This document shows positions 1 to 9,038 of a stretch of DNA of 64,000 nt, in pieces. A program made the position numbers and the translations under genes. Source of the stretch: Dorea sp. 5-2. GTDB taxonomy: Bacteria > Bacillota > Clostridia > Lachnospirales > Lachnospiraceae. Where the stretch lies: positions 62,001-126,000 of the forward strand of contig NZ_KE159794.1 of the NCBI RefSeq assembly GCF_000403455.2, in the 5' to 3' direction. Numbering within the stretch: the first letter of the stretch is position 1; every line of letters starts with the position of its first letter. Under the pieces are notes generated by a model, which was not told the origin of the DNA, did no database searches, and worked only from the letters and a program-made list of their open reading frames with translations.

Positions 1-882
1 GATCGTATGATCCAGATACTTCGCTTTCCCTGCGACTGCCGCCGTAATATAGCCGTTGGCATATGCTTTCCCGTACATGCACAGATCCGCCCTCACACCG
101 TAGTATTCCTGGCATCCGCCAAGTCCGATGCGAAATCCCGTCAGCAATTCGTCGAACACCAGCACGATCCCAAGCTCATCACAGATATTTCTAAGGAAAT
201 GTATGTATTCCGGCGTTGCCTCTACGAACCCGATATCGATCATGATCGGCTCCAGGATGATCGCAGCCAAGTCGTCCTTATGCTCGCGTACCAGCTTTTC
301 TGTCGCCTCAATATTGTTAAACGGAAGTACCAGAGTGGACGACACCGTAGCCGGATCAAGTCCGCCGCCGCCAGGCACTGCATTCGGCCTTTCTTCGTCT
401 CCGACCTTGTCTAACGGCGCAAAGCAGTTTACATAGACCATATCCGCCCATCCGTCATATGCGCCTTCCATAACGGCGATCGTATTCCTTCCCGTAGCAA
501 ACCTGGCGATATGTATGATATGTGTAACAGCTTCCGTTCCCGTATTCGTGAACCGTACCCGCTCATTGCCCGTCAGCTTAAGGAAATGCTCCGCCACATC
601 CACGCTCAGCACCGTATCGAATCCCGTGACAAGCCCTTGGTTCTTCGCGGCATATTCCGTCATCCTCTCATTAAATTCCGGGTTGTTGTGGCCAAGTATC
701 ATGGTTCCGTTTCCCATGATCAGATCCACATACCGGTTTCCGTCCAGGTCATAGACATAGGCGTCCTGCGCCTTCGCCATATAGATCGGATGCGGCTTTC
801 TGTTTCTTCCGTTCGAATGAAGCCCGCCTGACATCAGTCCGGACGCACGCTCGTATAATTGTTGTGATCTTGGATATTCCAT
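1..882 (-). CDS. GSA-type class III aminotransferase (3' end outside window)
   Basis: Residues 1-294 are present; the gene runs off the window start. It is a PLP enzyme of the glutamate-1-semialdehyde aminomutase/class III aminotransferase type. FDELLTGFR near residue 242 contains the PLP-nitrogen Asp, and the MYGKAYANGY segment near residue 270 holds the likely Schiff-base Lys; GSA aminomutase has its Lys at a similar position. The start ATG has GGAGGAATTACA just upstream. It is the last visible gene of the operon that begins with a peptide-type binding protein, 17 bp after a DUF885-like peptidase gene. No hem genes are nearby, so a catabolic role on an amino acid released from an imported substrate is more likely than tetrapyrrole synthesis; that is inference. 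Confidence 0.85.
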   Translation of the reverse strand, partial: MEYPRSQQLYERASGLMSGGLHSNGRNRKPHPIYMAKAQDAYVYDLDGNRYVDLIMGNGTMILGHNNPEFNERMTEYAAKNQGLVTGFDTVLSVDVAEHFLKLTGNERVRFTNTGTEAVTHIIHIARFATGRNTIAVMEGAYDGWADMVYVNCFAPLDKVGDEERPNAVPGGGGLDPATVSSTLVLPFNNIEATEKLVREHKDDLAAIILEPIMIDIGFVEATPEYIHFLRNICDELGIVLVFDELLTGFRIGLGGCQEYYGVRADLCMYGKAYANGYITAAVAGKAKYLDHTI

Positions 883-899
883 TGTAATTCCTCCTGGTT

Positions 900-2093
900 T
901 TATTCTTCGAATTGAAGCACAGTATCGACGCTGTGCATATTCTCATAAAGATATGTGAGAAAATCTGCGCGCTTCTCCTCTGGCAGCCTTCCCCACGCCT
1001 TCTCGACAGCTTCCCATCCGCGCCAGTAGGCATACATATACGCCTTGCGGAAGGGATAACCCATGTACCGAAGCCTGGAACTTATCTTCACCTCGCTTGA
1101 GAAAGAACGCTCTTCCATATAGCGCTTTGCCTTCTCTCTTCCGTCTTCCTCGCAATAATAGATGTGAGAAGCATTCTGGTTACAGATCGCCTGGATCTGG
1201 TCAAGCAGCTTACAGATCTTGTCATTGATATCTCCGCTCCATCCAAGTACATCCATCCCATTATCCGCCAGCCCTTCGAACACCGGGCTGCTCGCCGTGT
1301 TGGTAAGGACTAATCCGGCGTCCGCCGGGATCTTACCGGTTTCAACGAGCTGTTGGCGCACCGCCATATGCGTCATATGTCCCGGATACGCTTCATGACA
1401 TACCAGATGCTTAAGCTCGTCATAGGTATAACTTACCTCGCCGTTAATATAAATCATACGGCTCATGTAATCACAGTAGGCATTATATGGCACATTGTAT
1501 ACCAGCTTCGCGTGGACGTCAAAGTCCCGGATGGCTTCAAATCCAAGCGCCAGGGTCTTATCTTTCGCTTCTTTCAGGAGCGCTTCCAATGTCTCCAGTG
1601 TCTTTTCCGGTCCGTCGATCGCCCTCGCCTTTCTCCACGCTTTCAGCTGTTCCTCCACGTTTCCTTCATATCCCGCTTCTTTCAGCGTCTCCCCAAGCCT
1701 CTTCGTCATATCCTGCAGGAAACGCTCGCCCACCGGATTCTCATTGATAAACATGGTTTCCGCCGCGATCTCACGGAATGTCATCGGAAATCCGGAGAGC
1801 CACAGGCAGACCTTCCGGAAAGAGCCCGTCTGCTGCAGCATATAATTCCTTCTTACCGGATCTTCCAGCTTCTCATATTCATGCAAGATCTCTTCCAATT
1901 CACTGCAGGCTTGCTGCCAGGATGTGATCTTAGAAGGTGCAACCCCTGAGAAATCTACCGGGACCAGCCCTTCCGATGTGAAGGATTCCTCGCCCGACTC
2001 TTCCATCTGCATATTCCGGTAGAACACATCTGTCCCCAATACGATCCCGCAGAATCGCTTTGCCAGTGTAAAGTCTTTCTCTTCGTACCGCAT
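900..2093 (-). CDS. DUF885-like zinc metallopeptidase
   Basis: A soluble protein of about 397 residues with no signal peptide. Its key motif is CHEAYPGHMTH near residues 232-243, the HExxxGH arrangement seen in DUF885-family proteins and related gluzincin-like metallopeptidases; the two His and the Glu probably form the zinc site. DUF885 proteins are usually longer (500-600 residues), so this is a short version. ATG at 2093 is preferred over GTG at 2099 because it sits 8 nt from GAGGG. It lies 15 bp after the aspartoacylase-like gene and before the aminotransferase, which suggests cytoplasmic cleavage of an imported peptide-like substrate. The exact substrate is unknown. Confidence 0.7.
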   Translation of the reverse strand: MRYEEKDFTLAKRFCGIVLGTDVFYRNMQMEESGEESFTSEGLVPVDFSGVAPSKITSWQQACSELEEILHEYEKLEDPVRRNYMLQQTGSFRKVCLWLSGFPMTFREIAAETMFINENPVGERFLQDMTKRLGETLKEAGYEGNVEEQLKAWRKARAIDGPEKTLETLEALLKEAKDKTLALGFEAIRDFDVHAKLVYNVPYNAYCDYMSRMIYINGEVSYTYDELKHLVCHEAYPGHMTHMAVRQQLVETGKIPADAGLVLTNTASSPVFEGLADNGMDVLGWSGDINDKICKLLDQIQAICNQNASHIYYCEEDGREKAKRYMEERSFSSEVKISSRLRYMGYPFRKAYMYAYWRGWEAVEKAWGRLPEEKRADFLTYLYENMHSVDTVLQFEE

Positions 2094-2108
2094 ATTCACA
2101 GCCCTCTT

Positions 2109-3035
2109 CTATTCTAGCGCATCGGCGTCCGCGATCATAAAGCTGAAATCCCCCGGGAACGCCCGGTTCACCGTCGGACGGAGCAGGATCATGAGATTCC
2201 TCTCATAAGGCGCCTTAATCTCTTCTAACAGTTCCAATGTCTTCGGATTATAGATCTTCGCCAGTGTCACATGCCCTTCCACAATCTCTCCAAGCTTCGA
2301 GATATCAAGCCCAGGCACCATGAGCCCGCCTTCATGCGGATCTATATGCGCGATATAGTCACAGACAACCTGATCATCCCGTCTGATCTCTTCCCCGTCG
2401 ATCACTCCTTCGTGACGCAGGACACTTAACACACCGTCTACGCCGCGCTGTACGTCTCTTTCTCTGACCGCAAGCCCTCCGATCTCGGCAACCATGCTTC
2501 TTACGCCTTTCTCTCTGGCATAATTATTCACATTTCCCGGGTAATCATCCGTCGGACGATACAGGATCTTAGAGCCAAACGCCCTGGACATCGCCTCATC
2601 GTTGAGGATATAGCAATACTCTACGATCGGCTCTCTTCCTCCTGAATGAACGTCCAGATATGCATCCAGTGTACCGACGAACTGCTCCAGGTACACATTG
2701 GCAATACGTTCCGTCAGGAATCCATTCTCCGATCCTGGGAAAACCCGGTTCAGGTTCAAGCCGTCGATCGGACTGTTCCTGTCAACCTGCTCAAAGGACA
2801 GGCTATGAGCGACACTGCAGATCTTGATCGTGCCGCGGACCTCCTGGGTCTTCAAAAACTCTACAACTCTTCTCGCGATCTCCACTCCGATGATCTCGTC
2901 TCCATGGATCGCAGCGCCCACGCCTACGACCTTGTCGCTTCCCGGTCCTTCGAACTTATGAACCGGAATGGTATACTTGCTTCCATTCGCAAGATAACAG
3001 ACGTCTAATTCTTCATATGTATATGTTGTTCCCAT
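2109..3035 (-). CDS. Succinylglutamate desuccinylase/aspartoacylase-family amidohydrolase
   Basis: 308 residues, typical for the AstE/AspA family (M14-like fold). Visible zinc ligands are H44 and E47 in AAIHGDE and H130 in LDVHSGG; NLNRVFPG near residue 94 supplies the substrate-binding Asn/Arg. These enzymes remove an acyl group from an N-acyl amino acid. Several family members sit in ABC importer operons like this one. It follows the two permease genes and precedes the DUF885-like peptidase. The natural substrate could be an N-acyl amino acid or a modified dipeptide; the sequence does not decide. Confidence 0.85.
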   Translation of the reverse strand: MGTTYTYEELDVCYLANGSKYTIPVHKFEGPGSDKVVGVGAAIHGDEIIGVEIARRVVEFLKTQEVRGTIKICSVAHSLSFEQVDRNSPIDGLNLNRVFPGSENGFLTERIANVYLEQFVGTLDAYLDVHSGGREPIVEYCYILNDEAMSRAFGSKILYRPTDDYPGNVNNYAREKGVRSMVAEIGGLAVRERDVQRGVDGVLSVLRHEGVIDGEEIRRDDQVVCDYIAHIDPHEGGLMVPGLDISKLGEIVEGHVTLAKIYNPKTLELLEEIKAPYERNLMILLRPTVNRAFPGDFSFMIADADALE

Positions 3036-3100
3036 CTTCCATACATCCTTTCTATAAAAAATATCTATAAAAATACTATTGTTTCACATTGATCCCCAGA

Positions 3101-3946
3101 TCAGTTCACCATCCTCGGGTCCGTGACATCTCGTATCCCATTTCCAAGGAGATTGAACCCCAACACCGTGAACATGATCGCAAGCCCCGGAATCGTCGCC
3201 ATATGCGGCGCCGTCCTCATATAACGAAGCCCGAAGGAAAGAGCGTATCCCCAGCTCGGCGTCGGCGGCTGGACTCCCAACCCCATGAATGATAACGTCG
3301 CCTCTGATACGATCGCCGTACCGATCCCAAGTGTCGCCACCACAATGATCGGCGCCAGCGCATTGGGGATGATATATTTGAAGATGATCCGCATATCACT
3401 CGCTCCGAATGTCTTCGCCGCCAGGACATATTCCTCTTCCCGGATCACCAGTACGCTGGAACGGACGACACGGGCATACTGCGTCCATGAGACCAGGCAC
3501 AAGGACACGATCACGCTCACCGTACCGCCGCCGCCCATGACAGCCACCAGCGCGATTGACAGCAGCAGAACCGGGAATGAGAGGAACACATCAATGATCC
3601 TTCCGATCAGATTATCAACCCATCCACCATAATAACCCGCAAGCAATCCTACGAACACTCCGATCATCATGGAGAAAAATACGGAGACGAACCCTACCAC
3701 CAACGAAATCCTCGTACCATAGAAGATCCTCGTCATCAGATCCCTTCCATACTGATCCGTCCCAAACTTATGGTCCGCTCCCGGAACCTGAAGCGCATTG
3801 CCCATATCCATCTCTTCCAGGTCAAAAGGAGTAAGCGCCGGGGCAAAGACCGCGATCAGTATCACGATCAGGACCATGATAAGCCCGATCATTATGGACT
3901 TATTATGAACGGCTTTCTGAAATGTTTTATTTTTTCGTATACTCAT
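3101..3946 (-). CDS. Peptide-type ABC transporter permease (DppC/OppC-like)
   Basis: 281 residues with about six hydrophobic segments and an N-terminal helix after a basic KNKTF start, as in DppC/OppC. The cytoplasmic EAA loop reads VLAAKTFGASDMRIIFKYI near residues 173-192, the contact site for the ATPase. It pairs with the upstream DppB-like permease, from which it is separated by only 2 bp, implying translational coupling. No ATP-binding subunit occurs in the visible part of the operon; it may lie beyond position 1 or be shared. Confidence 0.93.
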   Translation of the reverse strand: MSIRKNKTFQKAVHNKSIMIGLIMVLIVILIAVFAPALTPFDLEEMDMGNALQVPGADHKFGTDQYGRDLMTRIFYGTRISLVVGFVSVFFSMMIGVFVGLLAGYYGGWVDNLIGRIIDVFLSFPVLLLSIALVAVMGGGGTVSVIVSLCLVSWTQYARVVRSSVLVIREEEYVLAAKTFGASDMRIIFKYIIPNALAPIIVVATLGIGTAIVSEATLSFMGLGVQPPTPSWGYALSFGLRYMRTAPHMATIPGLAIMFTVLGFNLLGNGIRDVTDPRMVN

Positions 3947-3948
3947 AG

Positions 3949-4935
3949 CTAGCCCTCATTTATCTTTGGATTGATTACTACATAGAGCAGATCCACGATC
4001 AGATTGATGATCACAAACAGGATCGCGATCAGGAATACTGCTGCCTGCACCACCGGATAATCCCTGTTCAGGATCGCTGTTACGATGATCTGACCGATCC
4101 CAGGCCATGAGAATACGGTCTCTGTCACGATCGACCCTCCGAGCATCGCGCCGAACTGCAGCGCTACGATCGTAATAACCGGCGGCAGTGCATTGCGGAA
4201 CGCGTGCCTCATGACCACTTTGAATTCCTTCGTCCCTTTCGCCCTTGCCGTCCTTATGTAATCCATATCCAGAACTTCAAGCATCGTCGACCGGATCATA
4301 CGGGAGATCATAGCCGATCCCATGATCCCCAGCGCAAACGACGGCATCAGGATCTTCCTGAAGCTCCTCGTGAAACTTCCGAAATTCCCGGTCACAAATC
4401 CCTGCATCAGCGCCTCAAGCAGCGGCTCCCCGCGCCCAAAAGACGGAAGCCAGTTGAGCTGTACGGAGAACAGCAGTATCATCAGAAGCCCCATCCAGAA
4501 TACCGGCATGGAGATACCGATCTGCGCAAATACCATACTTGCGTTATCAAGCCAGCTGTTCTGCTTCACCGCCGATACGATCCCCAGCGGGACGGATATC
4601 AGCAAAGCCCAGACAAGCCCCATAACAGAGAGCTCTAACGTCGCCGGAAACGCCGTCTTTATCATCTCGATGACAGGCGTCTTATAGATGACCGAATCTC
4701 CGAAATTAAACGTTAATAATTGCTTTACATAACTTACAAACTGTACGAAAATACTCTGGTTCAATCCATATTGTTCCCGCACACGTTCTATGTCTTCGAT
4801 AGAAGCATCCTGTCCTAGCAGAGCCGTCGCAAAATCACCCGGCATGGAACGCAGCAGGATGAAGATGATGACAAGGACTCCGAATGCTGTGGGAATCACA
4901 TACAGGAGACGCTTCATGATATACTTCGCTCGCAT
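3949..4935 (-). CDS. Peptide-type ABC transporter permease (DppB/OppB-like)
   Basis: About 328 residues with the N-terminal layout of DppB: a first membrane helix, a long external loop (LLRSMPGDFATALLG), then five more helices. The EAA loop is DYIRTARAKGTKEFKVVMRH. The ATG at 4935 is preferred over one 18 nt upstream because AAGGAGAGAAT directly precedes it. It forms the membrane channel with the DppC-like protein. It lies about 50 bp after the binding-protein gene in the same transcription unit. Confidence 0.93.
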   Translation of the reverse strand: MRAKYIMKRLLYVIPTAFGVLVIIFILLRSMPGDFATALLGQDASIEDIERVREQYGLNQSIFVQFVSYVKQLLTFNFGDSVIYKTPVIEMIKTAFPATLELSVMGLVWALLISVPLGIVSAVKQNSWLDNASMVFAQIGISMPVFWMGLLMILLFSVQLNWLPSFGRGEPLLEALMQGFVTGNFGSFTRSFRKILMPSFALGIMGSAMISRMIRSTMLEVLDMDYIRTARAKGTKEFKVVMRHAFRNALPPVITIVALQFGAMLGGSIVTETVFSWPGIGQIIVTAILNRDYPVVQAAVFLIAILFVIINLIVDLLYVVINPKINEG

Positions 4936-4985
4936 ATTCTCTCCTTCATACAATACTCAAGATTTTACTTCTTCATTTACATTGG

Positions 4986-6557
4986 TTACTCTGCGATCTT
5001 GGATTCCCATAAAGTATAGATACTTCCAGACGGATATACGGTGTAGCCTTCCAGCTTATTGCTGTGAATGGATACATATGCCTGTTCCACCAAGGTTACA
5101 TACCACACATTGTCCGTTACCGTCTGTGCCAGGAACTGGTAGTTCTCTGCCCGCTCCGCTTCATCGGATGATTGTCTTCCTGCATCTAACGCCGCGTCTA
5201 CATCTGCGTCGCTGTAGCATCCGTAGTTACTTCCTCCGTCTGTGTAGAACATATCATACATACGGTCCGGATCCAGCTGGTTCAGCCATCCTGCAACCCA
5301 TACCTGAAGGCTGCGCTGTGTCATCGCCTCTGAGAAGGAAGCCCACTCTGTCAGGGATACGTCTACATCCATTCCAATATCTTTGAGCTGATTCTGCAGG
5401 TATTCTACTACCTGGAAACGGCTGGTATCGTCTGTATGCGTTGATAAGGTGAAGGCAAGCGGCTTTCCGTCCTTATCGCGGATCCCGTCACCGTCGGAAT
5501 CTTTCCATCCCGCATCGTCCAGTACCTTCTCCGCCTTCTCCTTGCTGCATTCCAGATCCTTAAGCGATTCATCATATGCCCAGGAAGAAGAAAGCAGAGG
5601 TGTCTTGCCCGGAGTATCCATGCCGCTGTAGATAACATCAGAGATATTCTGCTTGTCCGTCATATGGGCAATCGCCTGCCGTACCGCCAGGTCTCCGATG
5701 ATCGGATCTTCTACGTTGAAACCAAGATAAGTAAATCCAAGTCCCGGAACGACGTTCATCACCAGATCCTCGTTGCCCTCTACCAGCTCCAGGTCAGAAG
5801 CCGTAAGCGGTGAACATACGAAATCAACGTCCCCGGACTCCAGGGATGCAAGCCTCGTTGAGTTATCATTGATCACGAATACATTGATCGTCTCTGTAGC
5901 CGGCTTGCCTGCCCAGTAATCTGGATTCGCCTTCAGCACCGTCTGGCTGTTGAGCGTATAGCTCTCCGCCTTATATGGGCCTGTCCCGATCGGAGCCGTG
6001 CCGAATACCGCCGCATCGTCCATCGCGCCCACCGGAATGATCCCAAGATCCATATATGCCATAAAAGCTGTGTTCGTAATATTCAAGTTAAATACAACCG
6101 TCTCGTCATCGGGACACTCCACTCCGGTAACAGCGGCGTACCGATTCCTGTATGGAGCGTTATTTGCTTCATCCAGGATCTGATCATATGTATACTTCAC
6201 ATCCGCAGAGGTAAAATCAGCGCCGTCATGGAACTTTACCCCTTTCCTGAGATGGAAGGTATAAGTCAGCCCATCCTCAGAAATATCCCAGCTCTCCGCC
6301 AGCGCCGGCTGCGGAACCAGTTCATTGTCCAGCCGGACAAGTCCGTTGAAGATCAGCTGCCCCACACGGTTTCCGCTTGTATTATTCGTCAGGATCGGAT
6401 TATATGTCTCCGCATCTACATCTACGGCAATATTAAGCTCGTCCCTGTATGCCTTGTTCTCACCGTCTCCGCCGTTATCGCTTGATCCGCCGCCGCATGC
6501 ACTAAGCGATACACACATGGCAGATACGAGTAATAAAGTAATGAATCTCTTTTTCAT
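4986..6557 (-). CDS. Peptide/nickel-type ABC solute-binding lipoprotein (SBP_bac_5)
   Basis: About 523 residues. The signal peptide MKKRFITLLLVSAMCVSLSACGG ends in lipobox LSAC and is followed by a Gly/Ser/Asp linker, so the protein is anchored to the outer membrane face by lipid. LNIAVDVDAETYNPILTNN, LAESWDISEDGLTYTFHL and KFHDGADFTSADVKYT are classic family-5 binding-protein signatures. ATG at 6557 is chosen because GAGAAGGAGGAAACT precedes it. It is the first gene of the operon, driven by the promoter at 6630-6658. The ligand is probably a short or modified peptide, judged from the downstream hydrolases. Confidence 0.93.
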   Translation of the reverse strand: MKKRFITLLLVSAMCVSLSACGGGSSDNGGDGENKAYRDELNIAVDVDAETYNPILTNNTSGNRVGQLIFNGLVRLDNELVPQPALAESWDISEDGLTYTFHLRKGVKFHDGADFTSADVKYTYDQILDEANNAPYRNRYAAVTGVECPDDETVVFNLNITNTAFMAYMDLGIIPVGAMDDAAVFGTAPIGTGPYKAESYTLNSQTVLKANPDYWAGKPATETINVFVINDNSTRLASLESGDVDFVCSPLTASDLELVEGNEDLVMNVVPGLGFTYLGFNVEDPIIGDLAVRQAIAHMTDKQNISDVIYSGMDTPGKTPLLSSSWAYDESLKDLECSKEKAEKVLDDAGWKDSDGDGIRDKDGKPLAFTLSTHTDDTSRFQVVEYLQNQLKDIGMDVDVSLTEWASFSEAMTQRSLQVWVAGWLNQLDPDRMYDMFYTDGGSNYGCYSDADVDAALDAGRQSSDEAERAENYQFLAQTVTDNVWYVTLVEQAYVSIHSNKLEGYTVYPSGSIYTLWESKIAE

Positions 6558-6593
6558 AGTTTCCTCCTTCTCAAATTTGTACAATAAAGTGGG

Positions 6594-6609
6594 TTATTTC
6601 CGGAAATAA
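6594..6609. promoter_or_regulatory. Perfect 16-bp palindrome, candidate operator of the peptide ABC operon
   Basis: TTATTTCCGGAAATAA is its own reverse complement. It lies about 20-35 nt downstream of the -10 box at 6630-6635, in the 5' untranslated leader. That position suits a repressor roadblock. No regulator gene is adjacent. Confidence 0.5.
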
Positions 6610-6629
6610 ATTGTTAAAAATTTAGTTAG

Positions 6630-6658
6630 AGTATATCACTTTACCACGCCAAAGTCAA
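6630..6658 (-). promoter_or_regulatory. Sigma-A-type promoter of the peptide ABC operon
   Basis: On the minus strand the -35 is TTGACT (6653-6658), the spacer is 17 nt and the -10 is TATACT (6630-6635). This is close to consensus and about 73 nt upstream of the binding-protein start codon. Confidence 0.75.
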
Positions 6659-6717
6659 TATTATAATGAACTTTTTATTTTGATAGGAAATATTTTTTCA
6701 TTATAGTAAAATTTGTA

Positions 6718-6752
6718 AAAAAAAACAGACCGCAGCCTTCACTACGATCCGT
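6718..6752 (-). terminator. Rho-independent terminator after spoIIID
   Basis: The minus-strand RNA forms an 11-bp stem with G-U pairs (ACGGAUCGUAG against CUGCGGUCUGU) followed by a long U run, about 30 bp after the spoIIID stop codon. Confidence 0.6.
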
Positions 6753-6780
6753 TTTACGTCAGATATCCTTATGTTTTTCT

Positions 6781-7035
6781 CTACACGTGCTGATGAAGAT
6801 ATTTCTCCCGGGTAGCAAGTCCACCGCGTATATGACGCTCAGACTTATTAAGATCCAGAATCTTACGCGCATCCGCTGCCAGGGAGGGATTGATCTGCGC
6901 GAGACGTTCTGTTACATCTTTATGTATGGTACTCTTGCTAACCCCAAACGCTTTCGCCGTCTGCCTCACCGTTGCCTTATTCTCAATGATATAATATGCG
7001 ATCTCTACTGCCCTTTCCTCAATATAATCCTTCAT
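6781..7035 (-). CDS. spoIIID: Sporulation transcription factor SpoIIID
   Basis: 84 residues, the size of clostridial SpoIIID. The N-terminal helix-turn-helix is recognisable in ATVRQTAKAFGVSKSTIHKDV (about residues 20-41) and a basic C-terminal tail follows. SpoIIID is a mother-cell DNA-binding protein that modifies the sigma-E regulon. The start at 7035 is chosen because of AGGGGTT upstream and homology; a longer frame exists but reads through the leader hairpin. The ribosome site lies inside the hairpin at 7041-7080. A near-identical truncated copy occurs at 16880-17011. Confidence 0.93.
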   Translation of the reverse strand: MKDYIEERAVEIAYYIIENKATVRQTAKAFGVSKSTIHKDVTERLAQINPSLAADARKILDLNKSERHIRGGLATREKYLHQHV

Positions 7036-7040
7036 ATATG

Positions 7041-7080
7041 AACCCCTGCACTCATCGTTTTTACAATGTATGCAGAGGTT
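7041..7080 (-). promoter_or_regulatory. Leader hairpin covering the spoIIID ribosome site
   Basis: In the minus-strand RNA, AACCUCUGCA pairs with UGCAGGGGUU, and CAUUG pairs with CGAUG inside the loop. The 3' arm contains the AGGGG Shine-Dalgarno sequence 5-6 nt before the spoIIID start. No U run follows, so translational control is likelier than termination. The same structure occurs at 17017-17056. Confidence 0.5.
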
Positions 7081-7227
7081 TATTTTCATATTCCTTGTGA
7101 AGTAAAAAGTAACTCGAACAATTTTCCTGTACCACTGGATTCTTCCGACAATACGATTTCTGCACTATATCCATCTACAGTATGCTTTGTTAAAATTCTC
7201 AATGCGGTCATTATCCTTTTCATTAAA

Positions 7228-8931
7228 TCACTTTCGTCCGTTTCCAAACCTAACTTCGCAATCTTTTCGATAAAATGATATTCCATAGCAATCTATCTTC
7301 CGATATCCTTCTGTCCTAAGTTCCTCCATATAGTTCCTATCATAAATCTGCTGTAATGCTCTTTCCGCATCTACTTCCAGATTGTCAACTGAATCCGACA
7401 CCTTCAATTCCAAGACAAATGACCTGCCCCGGAGAGACGGGCTCTTCACTGTAATATCTGACCGCCCATCCCCAGATTCCCGGTTAGATTTGACCAAATA
7501 ATTCTCACTCTGACTTAGTATCCCTGTAAGAAACCCATGATAAAAATTCTCCGCACTATCAAAAAAACTAATCGTCTGAAAAAGCTGACTATTCAGAATA
7601 TCTCTCATCTTATCCTCATTTCCATCCTCTATCGCTTGATATAAATCATGGAAATTCTCTTTTTTAATATTTCCCTTCATCCAATTTAGAATCGTACTCT
7701 GATAAATTGTCTTTACTTCTATATTGGGAATAAGCACCTTTAAAAAAATAATCGATTCCTTAAAATATTCTTTTTCTTTCGTCAGGTATCCGGTAAAATA
7801 AAGAAAATTCCATAAATTTTCATTATTGCTATACATATCCCCATAGGTCACTTCTTCATGTACCTGAATATCCAGTGTATCCCCTCTTAAAAGAGTCTCA
7901 ATCTGGCTTTTTGTCTCCCGATCCGCCCGAACGATCAGATCTTTAATAATGTCATTCGAACTGGTATTGATCCAATACGAGCGAGGAAATACAGTCAGCT
8001 TAGTATTCAGATCACTCATATAATTAATTACACTCCACGGATTGTAAATCCGAGTATCACCAAATGTATAGCCATTATACCATTCCTTCATTGTCGAAAA
8101 GCGGCTCTCCACACCATAATACTGCATCATCTGCAGCACCTCTGATTCCGTAAAACCAAAATGCTCACTATATTGCTGGTCAAGTATAGATATAATCTTC
8201 AAATGATTTAATCCGGTAAAAATACTTTCTTTAGAGATTCTTAAGCAACCCGTGATGACAGCGAACTGCAGATAATCATTTGTTTTTAGCGCAGACTCAA
8301 ACAACGAACGGATAAAAATCACCATCTTCTCGTAAAATCCCCGAAAATATGCATTCTCCAATGGCACATCATACTCATCAATTAGAACGACAGTATTCTT
8401 ACCTGTGATTTTATACATACATCTGCTAAATAATTTTAACGAACCTCTGACCTGTTTTTCATCCGCTTCTTCATCTGCAATTCGTATATATTGTTCATAT
8501 TCTTTTTGAGTAAGTTTTTCTCTGCCTGTTTCAATCACACTTCTATGTCTGTCAAACTCAGACGCTATTTCAACCTGCATCGTATAATAGGCATTTTCAA
8601 AATCTTCCTGTTTGGCTGACTTTAATGTCAGATTTATCACAGGGTACACTCCCATCTGCTCCGTATATTTCTCTCCAGCATTCGTAATCTTCATCCCCCG
8701 GAAGAGTTCTTTATTCTGCTCATTTTTTACCTTATCTCCTGTATCCTCAAAAAAGTACCGAAGCATACTTAAATTCAGTGTTTTTCCAAAACGCCTGGGT
8801 CTGGTGAACAAGTTCACCTTTCCCTTCAAATCCAGCATTTCTTTTATAAACATTGTTTTATCTACATAGTAATATTCCGATTTTACCAGATCTTCAAAAT
8901 TTTCCACGCCAACTGGCAATGCTTTTTTCAT
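7228..8931 (-). CDS. AAA-ATPase with C-terminal PD-(D/E)XK domain (DUF1703-like), copy 1
   Basis: About 567 residues. The N-terminus (LPVGVENFEDLV, YYYVDKT) and Walker A-like RPRRFGKTLN near residue 44 match the AAA-ATPase_like family; VVLIDEYDVPLENAY is the Walker B region. The C-terminal part, with SDITVKSP then LELKV, fits the DUF1703/PD-(D/E)XK_9 nuclease-like domain. The second of two adjacent ATGs has the better 7-nt spacing to GGAGG, as in copy 2. The function of the family is not established; genomes often hold many copies. This copy lies directly upstream of spoIIID, with only about 190 bp between, as does copy 2 upstream of the spoIIID fragment. Confidence 0.88.
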   Translation of the reverse strand: MKKALPVGVENFEDLVKSEYYYVDKTMFIKEMLDLKGKVNLFTRPRRFGKTLNLSMLRYFFEDTGDKVKNEQNKELFRGMKITNAGEKYTEQMGVYPVINLTLKSAKQEDFENAYYTMQVEIASEFDRHRSVIETGREKLTQKEYEQYIRIADEEADEKQVRGSLKLFSRCMYKITGKNTVVLIDEYDVPLENAYFRGFYEKMVIFIRSLFESALKTNDYLQFAVITGCLRISKESIFTGLNHLKIISILDQQYSEHFGFTESEVLQMMQYYGVESRFSTMKEWYNGYTFGDTRIYNPWSVINYMSDLNTKLTVFPRSYWINTSSNDIIKDLIVRADRETKSQIETLLRGDTLDIQVHEEVTYGDMYSNNENLWNFLYFTGYLTKEKEYFKESIIFLKVLIPNIEVKTIYQSTILNWMKGNIKKENFHDLYQAIEDGNEDKMRDILNSQLFQTISFFDSAENFYHGFLTGILSQSENYLVKSNRESGDGRSDITVKSPSLRGRSFVLELKVSDSVDNLEVDAERALQQIYDRNYMEELRTEGYRKIDCYGISFYRKDCEVRFGNGRK

Positions 8932-9038
8932 CATGCCACCTCCATCTGACTCTGTTTTTCATATTATACCCTATCTTTTTTTATTCCACAATCCGTTCTT
9001 CTCTCATCAATTATCTTCACACCCTCATTAAGCCACCC

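Noticed and set aside
1353..1949. Long plus-strand frame opposite the DUF885-like gene
   Set aside because: Shadow of the real minus-strand gene; rich in His/Arg/Leu and lacking family features.
7086..7286. 66-codon minus-strand frame between ATPase copy 1 and spoIIID
   Set aside because: It overlaps the ATPase C-terminus, has no convincing ribosome site and no counterpart after ATPase copy 2; treated as chance or degraded sequence.
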